Of a stretch of DNA of 64,000 bases, positions 32,304-45,100 are shown piece by piece. Source of the DNA: Apium graveolens (taxonomy: Eukaryota > Streptophyta > Magnoliopsida > Apiales > Apiaceae); contig NC_133647.1 of assembly GCF_009905375.1 (NCBI RefSeq), positions 434,001 through 498,000 on the forward strand. Reading direction: 5' to 3'. Position numbers and translations under genes: made by a program. The notes beneath the pieces were generated by a model, which searched no databases, had not been told where the DNA came from, and was given only the letters and a program-made list of their open reading frames with translations. Positions within the stretch are counted from its first letter, which is position 1. Each line of letters starts with the position of its first letter.

Positions 32304-33599
32304 GAGGAAGAGCCATGGTTTGCAGATATTGTAAACTATCTTGTCAGCAATATAATGCCTCCTAATTTGACCTCAGCTCAAAAGAAGAAGTTTCTGCATG
32401 AGGTGAAGTGGTATATGTGGGATGAACCATATTTGTTTAGACAGGGAGCTGACCAGATCATCAGGAGATGTATCCCGTTCTGTGAGACGGAGGGGATATT
32501 ACGAGACTGCCACTCCACGGTTTATGATGGACACTATGGTGGTGAGAAGACGGCAGCTTGTATTCTACAAGCAGGTTTTTTCTGGCCTACTTTGTTTAAA
32601 GATGCTCATCGGTTTGTTTTAAGGTGTGATCGTTGCCAAAGAGTGGGAAATTTGACGAGAAAGGATGAGATGCCATTAAATGTGATGCTTGAAGTCGAGG
32701 TCTTTGATGTTTGGGGAATTGATTTCATGGGGCCTTTTGTCTCCTCCTGCAATAATCAATACATCTTACTAGCAGTCGATTATGTCTCAAAATGGGTAGA
32801 AGTCAAAGCTTTACCGACAAATGATGCAAAGGCAGTGCTGAATTTTCTTCATAAGCAGATTTTCACAAGGTTTGGAACACCTCGGGTAATCATAAGTGAT
32901 GAAGGGTCGCATTTCTGCAACCGTAAGTTCACTTCTATGACGCAGCATTATAATGTGAATCATCGAGTTGCTACTGCCTATCATCCGCAAACAAATGGTC
33001 AAGCGGAAGTGTCTAACAAAGAGATCAAGCACATTCTAGAGAAGGTTGTTTGTCCGTCAAGGAAAGATTGGTCCTTAAAGCTCGATGAAGCTGTTTGGGC
33101 TTACAGAACAGCATACAAAACTCCACTTGGTATGTCCCCGTTTCAGTTGGTGTACGGTAAGGGATATCATTTACCTTCGGAGCTTGAGCATAAGGCCTAC
33201 TGGGCTTTGAAAAAGTTGAACCTGGATTTAGATGCAGCTGGTAAGAAAAGAATGCTTCAGCTTAATGAACTTGATGAATTCTGACTTCAAGCGTACGAGA
33301 ATAACAAAATGTACAAGGAAAAGGTGAAGATGTGGCACGATAGGAAGCTACATCCTAAGTTATTCGTGCCAGGGCAACAAGTTCTCTTATTCAACTCTCG
33401 TCTCCGACTTTTTCCAGGGAAGTTGAAATCAAAGTGGTCTGGACCTTTTATTGTCAAAACTGTGTTTCCACATGGAGCGGTGGAAATTTTTGAGAATGAT
33501 CCGGACCAAGCATTCAAGGTTAATGGACAGCGGTTAAAGCACTACTATGGGGACATGGCAAACCGAGAACTGGTTAGTGCCATTTTATTGACTACTTGA
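32304..33599 (+). pseudogene. Athila integrase (one internal stop)
   Basis: The sequence continues in the same frame after TAG 32301. It has a zinc-binding region with [12 protein letters not shown] and CDRCQRVG, then the DDE core: GIDFMGPF (Asp), [11 protein letters not shown] (Asp), and [11 protein letters not shown] (Glu) after the [14 protein letters not shown] motif. A TGA at 33282-33284 separates the core from the C-terminal part at 33309-33599 ([38 protein letters not shown]), the usual GPF/Y-type module. TGA 33597-33599 is the natural end. It would insert the element's cDNA. All three acidic residues are present but the frame is interrupted. Confidence 0.93.
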
Positions 33600-34061
33600 G
33601 AAAGGTACGCAATGTCAAGCTAATGACGAAAAGGAAGCGCTGCGTGGGAGGCAACCCATGATTTGTTGTTACAGGAACCCTTAGAAGTTAATAACCTATT
33701 CAAAAATACAAAAAAAAGCAGAAAAACGGGACTGAATTTTTTTTTTCCAGTGACCCCCTGAGAGCCCGCTCAGCCCTGCTGAGCGACCGCTCAGGGGCCG
33801 GCTGAATGAATTTGTTTTTAAGTTCAGAAAAAAACCAAAAAAAAATCAGAAAATAAAAAACCCAACTTTAGCCCATAAACCCACGATTTGTTCCTACTAC
33901 CCCATCATTTTATCCCTCAACCCCACTCATAATCTAGTTTTAACCTAATTCACATCCTATATATACATACACCTATCCTATATATTCCCCACAAATATCT
34001 ACACTCAAACTCTCTCCCAAACACAAAAACTCAGTTCTTAAACACTTTTATTCAAGATTCA
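33600..34061 (+). other. Athila spacer between integrase and the env-like ORF
   Basis: Non-coding. It holds the hairpin CGCTCAGC / GCTGAGCG (33767-33785), then A-rich runs and a C- and A-rich leader (CCTATATATTCCCC, CACTCAAACTCTCTCCC) directly before the next ATG. That looks like a 5' UTR, and TATATATAC at 33958-33966 could be a TATA box. This is inference. Confidence 0.5.
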
Positions 34062-35215
34062 ATGGCACCCAAGAGAGCACGAACTATTGATAGCAGCAGC
34101 ACAGTCCCTACTGCTGATTCATCGAGGGGTACTGCTGCAAGGCCTCGGTTGAATGACAGAGCTGCGGAGGAGGAGTACACGAGGCTTTTGGGGAAGCCGA
34201 TTCTGAAGGAGAGAGGGTTTTTACCATCGGGGAGGGATGGTGAGTTGCTACCCATGATTGCAGAGAAGGGGTGGATAGCTTTTTGTGAGTCGCCCGAAGC
34301 AGTACCGATGAGCGTGGTTCGCGAGTTCTATGCGAACGCGAAGGCCGAGAAGAAGGGCTGACGGTTGATTATCACCCAGCGGCGATTCGCCGTGTGATTG
34401 GGCAGCGAGAGAGGAAACCCGAGGAGGAGAACTGGAATGAGAAGACTGCTGAGGATTTTGACTTGGATTTGATTTGTGCTACTCTCTGTAGGCCGGGCAC
34501 GGTTTGGACCTTCAAGACTGGCACTAATGAGTATCGTCACATCCCGGCGATCGCTATGAACAGGTATGCCCGTGCATGGAAGGCATTTATTTGTGCCAAT
34601 ATTTTTCCTTCTTTGCATGCACACGAGGTCACAGTTGAGAGAGCACAGTTGTTGTGGGGAATTCTTAATGAGGAGTACTATGTGGACCTTGGTGAGTTTA
34701 TCTACCAAGGAATTCTGAAGTTTTTGAGTGGAGCTAAGCATATGAACATCCCTTATGCATCCACGGCCATGAAGCTTTGCCGAGCAGTGGGAGTGAACTG
34801 GCAGGCTCATGAGCAGTTGTAGTTGCCGGCCGCTCCGATTGATTCTGGGACTCTGAATGGGATGCAGGAGTGGACCGGTGGTGAGCCCGAGGATCATGGG
34901 CTGGGTTATCATCTTCCAGGAGGGCGTCCAGCTCGAGGTGCTACTATGGCTAGGCCTAGGCGTGATGAGGCTGGTTCTTCGAGAGCTCAGGAGGGTGCTG
35001 GGATGGCTGATACCCAGTATAGGAGGCTTTCACGGCGGATGGATGCCATGTACGAGACGCATAGCAGGTTTGTTCAGGAGTTCACCCTTGCGTTAGGGAC
35101 TGCTTTTCGGGGCCTTGGAGCTGATATCCAGTGGCCAGTTTTTGGTGAGGACTCTGCATACCCGCCGCCTGATACTCCACCCACTGAGGGTGATGATGAT
35201 GATGACTCCGAGTAG
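34062..35215 (+). pseudogene. Athila env-like ORF (one frameshift, one stop)
   Basis: It starts at ATG 34062 (MAPKRARTIDSSSTVP), then Ser/Thr-rich sequence. The conserved block KGWIAFCESPEAVPMSVVREFYANA is typical of the Athila third ORF, also annotated as a putative plant transposon protein. The frame slips after KAEKKG (about 34355-34360) and goes on at 34394 through DFDLDLICATLCRPGTVW and HIPAIAMNRYARAWKAFICAN. A TAG at 34820-34822 interrupts it. The rest (34823-35215) is Pro/Gly/Arg-rich and ends in an acidic GDDDDDSE tail. I see no signal peptide or clear membrane span, so an envelope role is by position only. Confidence 0.85.
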
Positions 35216-36412
35216 GTATACCCTGTGTTCCTTTCTACTACCTTCACTGGGGACAGTGAAGATTTTAAATTTGGGGGTGGTAGTTAAGGAATATTTGGTG
35301 TGTGTCATATAGTTGCATTTTCATGATAGTTAGTTCACATAGTTGCATAATTTTTGCCATATAGTTTTTTTTTATTTATAGCTTTATTTGTTTATCATGT
35401 CATGTAGCTCATGCATATACCATGATCCCTTTTGCGATGATTTATCGACTGAATTGTGATTGTTGATGTGAGTGTAGTGATAGCACTAAAGTGATATTGA
35501 GTCGTGTAGGTTGATATGCATGTTAGAAGCACTTGTATTTTCACTAAGTCTTAGAGAATGCTTAAGGGCTAGATTGTTGTTATGATCTGATTGTTTTCGA
35601 GGTTAATCTATTTATTATGCTTAGAATTTGATAATAGGTTCTTAGTGATAAAGGCATGAAAAAGAAGAAAAAAAGGAGTAAAAATGGAATTTGTTGCTAG
35701 TTGTGGCTAGGCGTCAAATGGCTAGTAGCCGGCTCGCATGTTATGCAAGTAGTCTAGGGTTGAGCAAGATGGAGCGAAACGCACTTGCTCAGAAAATTTT
35801 GAAAAAAAAAAGAAAAGAAAAAAAAAAGAAGAAAAGGAATTTTTTTTTGTGTTTATGCATAATTTATCACGAAAGGGCTCTTTGGTATTCGAGTTATTAA
35901 GTTCTTAGGGGACTTTGTGCCTAGTGACCTAAGGCTTTTAGAGTCTGGGATCCGCTAACCTAACGCTCGTTACATGCATACCATTGTATAAGTCTTTTGT
36001 GGACCTCACTCATTGCACGGTCAAATAAGCATTGTTGTCGTAAATAAAAAGCATGATTCCGTAATAAGCTCCAAAATTCTTGTAGTGTTATATATCACTT
36101 TGTGCCTAGAATTTTTATTCTTTGTATAATCATGTGATTGCCTTGATAATAGTTGAGTCATAATAACTGGTCTAGTTCCGAAACATATCTGTTAAGCATC
36201 TGCACACACCACGTTTCTGGCTGTATGTTCGTTTGCATGAGTTTATTGATCTTTAGTCGCCTAACTGCATTTGTTGAGATGTTACAATTTGGTTGGTTTG
36301 TTCGTAGTAAGGGGATCACTGCATTTTCATATAGATTGCATTCATGCATGTTTTTTATTTGTTTTTGAGTCTGTGAAGCTTGAGGACAAACATCGATTTA
36401 AGTTTGGGGGTA
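35216..36412 (+). other. Athila 3' non-coding region with two purine tracts
   Basis: AAATTTGGGGGTGG at 35267-35280 is a first purine tract. TTTGGGGGTA at 36403-36412 abuts the 3' LTR and is the true plus-strand primer. An A/G-rich run (AAAAAAAGAAAAGAAAAAAA) lies near 35806-35830. Small ORFs here have no resemblance to proteins I know. Confidence 0.75.
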
Positions 36413-37139
36413 TGATAAGTGGCATTTTATACCACTTAGAACATCTTAAAATGGCTTAAATCGGTGCCTTGAAATCAAGTATTTTGTGTATTTGATGCAT
36501 TTTTCTAGTGTTTATGCATTTCAGGGTATTAGTTGCATTTCGGAGGAGTAATCATCAAGAATAAGCCTTGGCATGTGTTCATCATTGCGAGAGGAAAGAA
36601 AGGGGCAGATTACGGCGAAGAAATGGAGCAAACTCAGGAAAAATCCAGTAGGGTCCTGAGCGCCCGCTCAGCTATGCTGAGCGGCCGCGCAGGGTCGGGA
36701 AATTAAATAATTATTTTTAGACTTCTACTTCTGTTTGGCTTCCAACTTTTATGTAATCTGAGTTTTAAGGACTATTATATAAGTAGATTTGGAGACGTTT
36801 TCATGAGGTGGGATCGTGGAATTAAGCAAGGAGCGAAGGAGATAAGGAAGAAGACCGTTTTAGCACACAGCAACGAAGAGGAAGCATATTTTCTTGTGAT
36901 TCTTGTTTCGTTGTAACGTTGGATGCTAGTTTTCTTACTTTGAACCTATTTACTCTTGAGACGTACTCTGATTTAATAATATTTAGTTTAGTTATTATTT
37001 TCTTGTGTTTGTTTATCATGATTTCATATGAACCCATGATGACGATAAGTGCTATTATGGGCTAATCGTGATCATGGGGTTGCAAGGATTTACTATGGAA
37101 TTCTTTAGTTAATTGTTTAATACTTTAGTGTGTGATGAT
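36413..37139 (+). repeat. Athila 3' LTR, left half
   Basis: It starts TGATAAGTGG and matches 26651-27414 apart from the missing 41-bp hairpin unit. It ends with ATGAT (37135-37139), the target duplication made by Y3. It continues at 50728. Confidence 0.95.
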
Positions 37140-39146
37140 TGTAATAACCCCAATTTTTGGAAATTTTTGAAACCCTTATGAATAGTGTTTTTGCTGAATG
37201 AGAAAACTTTTCATGCCACACTATGTAGGGGTTCTGTTATGGATATTCTAAGATCGTATTAGTATTCCATAAAGTAAATAAGTGTATGTAAAGATCGTCA
37301 GAATCCAATTCCGAACACTTTGATTTTTCTCGAAAATCCACCAGATACCGAAAGAATTGAGTATAAGGTAACATGATTAAAGGGATTTAAATTCAAGGAT
37401 TATAAGAGAGGATTATAAAAAGGAATATAATGTATTGAGAAAGGTTAAGGGAACCCAAGTAATAAGATCCCGGGTATGATCCCTCAAACGATCAACGAGA
37501 AAGAGAGTTAAGCGAACCGTAAAATAAATAAATGTCCAAGGGGCAAGCACATGCAAGTAACATGAGAAGGAAGCTTCTAATATAAGCTAAAACATGTGGT
37601 TAGAAGCAAGGTGACATCATCACACCACAAGAATGAGACATGTGGCAAAGTAGTGATGCAAGCAATGACATAAGCAAGTGAAAACAAGATATTTAGCCAA
37701 TAACTAACCACAACCATGCATTCTTTGCACAAATATCAAGGCAAGACAAGCAAGCAAAAGCTCTCCCCCATTTCTTTCTTCTTCCATTCGGCCTTTTCAA
37801 GAAATGAAGAAATAGATTTTCAAAACTCAAGTTCTAGGCCATGGAAAATTACAAGGTTTGTTTCCTTGGATCCTATATTTCATAACTTAGTTATACCATG
37901 AGTTTAAGATCAAGATTCCATGGTTTGTATAGCTAATCCACTCATCAAAGATGATGATGAATAGTAGTGAATAGTAACTTACTTTGATTTTCTTGATTTT
38001 CATGAAAGCTTAAGGTTGATTAAGCATAGATCAAGGTTCCTAGAGGCTTGTTAGTGACTACCCACTCTCCAAGGAAGGTATAAACTCTTGAACCCTTAGT
38101 TTTAAGTTTGGTTTGTTTGGATGATAATAGTGCTTAGATGAATGGGTTTAGTTTGATGTTGATGGATGTTGGATTGTTGTTGAATTGGTGATGATTTGGT
38201 GTAGTTTAAACTTTGGAAATCGTTAGGTTATAGCCGTCGTAATGCCCGATTTTCTATAAACTGTTTTGTGATTAACTGTTGGACCCGAACACCCACTTCT
38301 ATAAACTAACCACTTCCATGCTTAGATAGGTTATGTTTCAAGCTTCGTTTTGATATGTGGTTTGCTTGAATCCGATGTACGGTTTAGGAGAAACGACCGT
38401 TTTAAGTAACGGTGTTTCGCGAACGAACCTTTACCCCTCGCCTTACTTTGAAACCTTGGTTAAGGCCCTTAAATGACTAATTGGAGCATGAAACATTTAT
38501 GTAGAGTGTGTTAGGCAGTTGATAAGACACTCGCGAAAGAATCGCCTTAAAACTCATAATGGGTAAATTATTAAAAATGGTGGAGCCGAGGGTACTCGAG
38601 CGACTTAAGTAAATCGTTAAGCGCAAAACGAGCGTTAGAGTCTGAGTTGGTTAGAGTATAGATTTACAAGTGACTTTGGTTTAATTCCAACTTACTTGTT
38701 GCTTATAGGTTACCAGACTCGTCCCGAGCCATTCGTAACCCCCAGTCGCTCAGGCAAGTTTTCTACCCGATATACTGTTGTTGTGATGTAAATATATGTA
38801 TATGCATTATCTTGTGATAGTGCATGATTGTTATTAGCAAATTTTGCGATATATTGGAGCGTGCTGATATGGTATATATGCATGTCTGTTTCGTAATCTG
38901 GTTATCTATCTGTTGATTTCAATGCTTATAGTTGCATAATACCTATGCTAGAAATAAGCAAGTAGTTGCGTATACCCTTAGTATAGGGGATAAAAGGTGA
39001 ACATATTTCTAAACCGGGAGTCGATGCTCCCCAGTATATTATATATATATATATTTATATATATATGGATATAGTTTTTAAAACTATGGATCGAATAAGG
39101 TTTATTCGATACCTTTATTTTACTTAATTGAATATTAATTTGAGTA

Positions 39147-39425
39147 TTCATTCGAGGGCTTATGACCCAGTTTATTTTATTATTTGAATATTATTTGAAT
39201 ATTCATTCGAGGGCTTATGACTCAGTTTATTTTATTATTTGAATATTCATTCGAGGGCTTATGACTCAGTTTATTTTATTATTTGAATATTATTTGAATA
39301 TTCATTCGAGGGCTTATGACTCAGTTTATATTATTATTGAATATTACTTGGATATTCATTTGAGGATGTATGACTCCTTTTTTTTATGAATATTATTTAT
39401 AGTATTCATTCGAGGTATTATGACT
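39147..39425 (+). repeat. Tandem TTCGAGGGCTTATGACTC units in the Y3 5' LTR
   Basis: Six units of ATTCATTCGAGGGCTTATGA with AT-rich linkers start near 39147, 39201, 39246, 39300, 39356 and 39405 (45-56 bp apart). The same array lies in the 3' LTR from about 48710. Y1 has two units and Y2 none, so the number varies between copies. Confidence 0.85.
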
Positions 39426-39921
39426 CCGCTTATTACTTAATAATATTCTTTATTGTATTAAAGAATAAGGTGTCGATAATCAAACTTATTTTTGATTATT
39501 CAAATAAAGATATTACTTTCGTATAAGTATATCTTTGATTATTTGCTATTCATTCAAGTATAAGTTTTCCAACTTCTACCTCAATTATTCTTATGGGAAT
39601 ATTATTTAAATAATAATATTCAGATATTTCTTTCATATCGGGACTGATTTATTTTAATAAATCAGTATTACTCCAAACATTCTTAAAAATGTTTTCGAGT
39701 CTTCAAAATGATTTTTAAAGGTTAGAGCGGATCCCAAAACTCATTTTTATATTTAAGATCTTCCTTTCAAAGGGGATTTAAATATTCGCTCAAAACCTGG
39801 GGAATCCGGCTCAGTGGTGTATTTTATATTCGCAACGAGGTTGCTGTTTTGGTAAATGAATTGATTACTTACCCAACGTTCGGGAAGTAAGTCCATCTAT
39901 GGAGTCGGCATAAGCAACATG

Positions 39922-40002
39922 GGCTCAGTGGGCGTCCATGATAGTGTAAGTGGCTCAGTGGGAGTCCATCAAATGCATAAGTGGCTGAGTGGCAGTCCAG
40001 CA
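39922..40002 (+). repeat. Three GTGGCTCAGTGGGAGTCCAT units in the Y3 5' LTR
   Basis: GGCTCAGTGGG or variants start at 39922, 39952 and 39983, a period of 30-31 bp. Equivalent triplets occur in Y1 (about 1410-1480) and Y2 (26269-26358) with different sequence details, so the unit is an old feature of this LTR. Confidence 0.8.
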
Positions 40003-41163
40003 TAAGGTCCTATTGCGACCAGGGTGATGACCAGTGGGGAATTCGTCCATCTACTAGTAGAAAAGGTTACTTATTGGTATCTTTGCCTGATCAGCAAGAT
40101 ATCAGGTTTATGCCAAAATTCTTTCCTTTCCAAATTTATTGGATATTGCAATTCTGTTCATACTTTACATGACAGAGGTTTTTAGGAAACGTATGTATAT
40201 ATATAGGTGTATATATATATATAGGGACTTAATGAAGTATATCATAACTTCATTTTCTTCAAAATATTTCAAAAATTGAATCTATTCAAGTCTTATCTTG
40301 TAGTCTCATCAGTGTGATGAACTTTTGAAGTTAATTATAACTTGAACGGTGGTAGTTCAAGTAGTATTTGGAAAAATATATAAGTATATTGGAGTATCTT
40401 GTAACTTCATCTTTTAAACTTATATCTAGTAAATGATTATCTTATGTATGACAAAGATTTTCAGAAAAACGTTGAGACAAGGTTAGATATATTAGATCAC
40501 CTTGCAACGATATTTTTATACAGTTATAAACTGGAACTTTGTGTATATTATGCATGGAAGAGGACTTCCAAGATTTTGAAAAGTATATATGTATATATAC
40601 TAAATATTTTGCGACTTCATCGCATTAAAATATCAAACTTGGTTCATTTCTTTTGACCAAGACTTTCATGAGTACTATGAGAAGGCTCATATATTGTTAA
40701 TCATTATACATATTATTTTGGTGGGCTTGCTGTTCACCCTTGCTTTCTTCTTTCATCACACAACATCAGATAGGCAAGATGAACAGGACCAAGCTCCCAA
40801 TTCGCGAGCGGATAGGAAACATTCCGCAGTTTCCTATAGGCGTTGATGTCGCTGTAGCTGAGGTAGGAACTACCAATAGGCTAGGCTTTCAACTTTTGAT
40901 GTACCAGATTTATGTATATTTATGAATTGTAATAATGGCAAGGAAATGTAAATTTATTCAGAAAACCTTTTAAGGTGTATTGGCAGATAATTGTGGTTAT
41001 TTTTGGATGTTCATCTCTGAGACTATAACGTGTGGTGTGTGTGTTTATTATGGGGTCACAGTATAGAGTAGTTGAGTAATTATTAAGATTGGGTGTTATT
41101 AAGGGAAATGGAACTCGTGACAACCCGGATCCCCGACCTCGGATTTGGGGGTGTTACAGGAAA

Positions 41164-41175
41164 TGGTATCAGAGC
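41164..41175 (+). other. Primer binding site of Y3 (initiator Met tRNA type)
   Basis: TGGTATCAGAGC, five bases after the LTR end. It is intact, so reverse transcription could still be primed on this element's RNA. Confidence 0.9.
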
Positions 41176-41389
41176 TAAGCGTTATAAACCTCAGAGATGA
41201 TGTGACGTTAAGATAATAAGTTCGTTAAGATAATAAGAACTCTTGCCAAGTTCATAGTCGGGCTACCTAATGTAGCACCGACAGTTAAAACCCTTATGGG
41301 AACCCTTATAAATATCGTGATAGAAGCGTAGTTCGTTATCGTATATGGTAGCGGGACTCCGAACCCTGAGGTTGAGGAGCAACAACGCG

Positions 41390-42160
41390 ATGATGTTTTA
41401 TTACTTATTGGAGATTAGATTGTGGATCCGATGGAGCGTCCTAATGCAGGACCGGATAATGTTGATATTGAGGATATAGCGGTTGAGGATGTTGTCCTAG
41501 AAGGGATAGTTGCTAAGGAGGATCCCATGGAGGATCCTGACAAGAATGAATAAAGGACCACTGATGAATTGATGATCATGGTTAAGTCGACTACCAGAGG
41601 TAGGATTGGTCGATCACTACCGGAGGTTCGTTCAAGTTTGTAAAGATAGTAGCCCCCTTTAACGTGGCTTACTCGTAAGACTGAGAAGTTCGAATGGACA
41701 GAGAAATGCGAGAACAGCTTTCAAGAACTGAAGCAAAGGTTGGTGACGGCCCCTATTCTGGCGTTGCCGGATGGAAAAGGAGATTTTGTGAAGTGTAGTG
41801 ACGCTTCGCACAAGGGCTTAGGGTGCGTGCTTATGCATCACGGTAAGGTAATCGCGTACACGTCAAGACAATTAAGGTAATATGAAATTCGATATCCCCA
41901 CCCATGAGCTTGGGCTCATGGCAATAGTTTTGCCCTAAATATTGGAGGCACTACTTGTATGGAGAGAAGTGCGAGATTTACCTAAGCCATAAGTGCTCTA
42001 GTACATTTTCCCGTAGAGAGAGCTCAACATACGCCAGAGGAGGCGGTTAGAGCTAATCAAGAATTATGATTGAGAGATTCTTTATCATTCGGGGAAAGCC
42101 GATGTGGTGGCTGATGCCCTTAGTAGAAAGGAGAGACTCAAGATGATAATGTCCTTGGGA
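41390..42160 (+). pseudogene. Y3 gag N-terminal stub joined to RT/RNase H remnant
   Basis: The first part (to about 41640) matches the gag-like frame of Y2 (GDIED-like acidic stretch; stops present). It then jumps to RT-RNase H sequence: LTRKTEKFEWTEKCENSFQELK, TAPILALPDGKGDFVKCSDASHKGLGCVLM and TSRQLR, with GKADVVADALSRK near 42093-42131. These are Tekay/Del-type motifs. Protease and the RT catalytic core are missing. A large deletion has fused gag to the RT/RNase H boundary. There are stops and frameshifts throughout. Confidence 0.75.
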
Positions 42161-45100
42161 GAGTTATAAGAGATTTTGAGAAAATGGAAATAGAAGTGAA
42201 GGTAACCGGAGCCGGTACCGAAAAGCTGTTTGAGATTGCAATACAGACCGAATTATCGGAAAAGAACATATTGTGCCAGAAAAAGTGATGAATGAAGGCA
42301 GAGAGCCAACAAATAGATATGAGATTAATACCGAGAAAGATGATAAGGGAATAATGAGGTATTCCTATAGAATTTGGGTTCCAAATGTTCAAGAGCTTAA
42401 AGATGAGATCTTAGATGAAAGTCATAGTTCAAGGAATAAGATTAAGGGCAAACCCTGAATGTGATAGTTAGGGAGGACGCCATCAAGATAGAAGGAACCC
42501 ATAACATAATGAAGTGGAAAATGAGGATTTTAACGTATAAGATAACCCCAAGTATGGGAGAAGGATGAAACATTTCATACTAAGGAAACAGAAAGTCGAG
42601 TAAGGAAAGGAGACCCGAGACGGTACTCCTATACGGTAATTCATGGACCTGTCTAAAAAGAACTTAGACTATTATCCCCAACCACCACCTTGAGGAAACA
42701 ATGCGGTAGGAAATTCTTTCATGACCTTTAAGTCGCTAAGCTCTTAGAGTTCCAAGGAACAAGCTGACCCAGCCGAGGTAAGAGCCTAGCTAAAGGAAAT
42801 ATAGGAATCATTTGAGATTCAAAATGATTGATGAACCACAAAAGACTGTTTTTGTCACTTACCCTCCTAAGAGAGAGACCACCCGCTGATGAAAGGCCAA
42901 GGAAGGCACAGAGCAAGAGATTATAATAAACTGATTTAAGTTCAGTCAATTGTTTTCGGGAAAGTAATTCCCAAAGATAAGGAGATAGTGTAAAAGCTTT
43001 AGAGCCAGAACAAAGGCAGACGAGTATGATGAATTATGAATCTAAGATGTAAAAGTTGTCAAGATTCATTCTGAAGACACGAATCCAGAATGATGGGATG
43101 TTTGAAATCAATGCTTATGTTGTGTTGGTTCAAGAAATAATGATAAGAGAAAGGAATATAACGGTAATAGAGTTTGAGGAATGATAAGGGAGTTGGGTAT
43201 GAGGAAACCCTAAAGACTCATAAAAATAGAAATAGAAGAGTATGTAATCATCAGGATGAGGGTGATTCACCATGAGTTAAAATTGATGGTTAAGGGCATA
43301 AGAGATACATATATTTTATCCCCTGTAAGTTGGGAAGATTCGAGGAAACCTTGAGATAATTCGAAGGATAAATAATGAGACGCGGATAGACTGAGGAGAC
43401 AAGAAAGTAAGAAATTAAGAAAATTGGATGAAGGAAGTGACCTTCAAGAAGGTGAAGTGTAAGACCGGTGGCATGATACCCAGAAAGGGAGACGCCAGAT
43501 ATGAAAGATATCCCAACATTGAGGTGACTGTTGAGATAAACAACAAAAGTAAATAAGGAATTATTAAGAAGAAGTTCACGTTGAACACGACCAATATCTT
43601 CCAGAACATCCTTGTTATCGTTACCAGATTAGGCAAGAAAAGCGGATAACCGTTGTTATCTTTTGGAGGCCATTTTGATTAACCTCATTTTGTATACAGA
43701 TGTTATTGTGAAATTAGGCATATACTATCGAGGTGGGAATGATTGAATAAGACACCCTTATCAGGGATATATGACTTGATTTATCCATGGAAGGATGCAG
43801 GTACCTTTTAAAGGTGGAATTAAGAATAAAACATCGGTAACTTAAAATGAATCCTAGGGGAATGCATAAAGGTTGGCATTTCACCCTTAATAGGGACAGT
43901 ATGAGTTTTGACAGTATGATTTGGAAAGGATTAAGGTAATAACGACCTTTAAGGATCAGTGGAGAAATTTTTTAGAAGTATATAGACAATGGTTTTAGTA
44001 TTAGTAAATGGTATTTTGATATGCCCTGTATCTAGGGAATACAGGAGGAACGATTCAAGGATAACCTTAGAGGTTTTACAAGGAGAAAGGTAATATTCAA
44101 AATTCTCCAGAATAGAAATGTTGATAAAGGAAATGTGTCGTAATTATAATGATGCCAAGTGGGGCACGTGTTACACCACGAGAAAGTATGGATCGAACCA
44201 GTAATGGTCGAAATTGTTCAGGGCAATTAGGGCCTAGGATAAAAGATGTTCTAAGTATGATTGAGAGTCAGTCTTGACAGTGATTAGCCTCTAAAGACTG
44301 AGGCAATAACTTATGGAAAAATGGTGATATTTTTTTTTACCCATCTGATTTTAAGGAAAACATCTTCACATAAGCTGTGATTGAAATGAGGTAGAAAATT
44401 ATTTGGAGGTGGTTAAAATGACATTGACTGTAAGGAAATTGTACTATCAGGAAAGGCCAAAGAGGTGGCCGACACTTTAAAGGTAAGAGGATAATTATAG
44501 GCGCTTGTGCCAAAAGAATACAGTGATGATGGTTAAAGCTGTGAAGGTTGTATTATGGTTTGGAAGATTGACATTCCTTCTGATGATTGTGCAATACCCA
44601 ACCGTAATAGTAGTTGGTAAAGGTTTAATTCGTGTAATCGCCATGAACGGGCTATCTATCTTAGAAGGTCCTATCTTGAGATAAGCCAGGACCATGTTTC
44701 AAAAAGGACTAGACGAACCTTTGAGTAAGTCTTCTATTTAAGGCATATGATTTAGAATGGTATTAACCTGCTATCGTTGCTTTGATTGAAACTCTTCTGC
44801 AATTTTATCTGCTTCATGTCATGTATGTATGTGAGGATCAGGAGTGTTCTTCATGAATCAGAAATGGTGATTATGTTACCTCCTTAGAAGGATTTGATAC
44901 GACATGTATGGACTCCGTATGGTTAGCTATTAAGACTTCATGGAAAATGAATGACTACAGTAGGTCAGTGGTGGACCATAGTAAGGCAGCAATGATTCTG
45001 CGAGTATTGAGCTGATTACAACCGTGAGAGTTGTATTGGAATGGGTGTTGAGATTGAGTACCACTAATCGGGTCGTGGTAGTGTATAAGTTATCATTGAT

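Larger units (their letters stand above)
37140..41158 (+). repeat. Y3 5' LTR
   Basis: A very long LTR (4.0 kb). It contains a 61-codon ORF at 37716-37901 (start MHSLHKYQGKTSKQ), also present at 47282-47467; two tandem blocks (39147-39425 and 39922-40000); TATATATA runs near 39045-39070 and 40195-40225; and near its end the CCCGGATCCCCGACC word. The ORF is probably incidental. It differs from the 3' LTR by few changes by eye, mostly C/T or G/A. Confidence 0.95.

Noticed and set aside
34328..34912. 194-codon minus-strand ORF
   Set aside because: Antisense to the Athila env-like ORF; no known motif.
37716..37901. 61-codon ORF in the Y3 LTR, repeated at 47282-47467
   Set aside because: Identical only because the LTRs are young copies; it does not show selection, so it is not called a gene.
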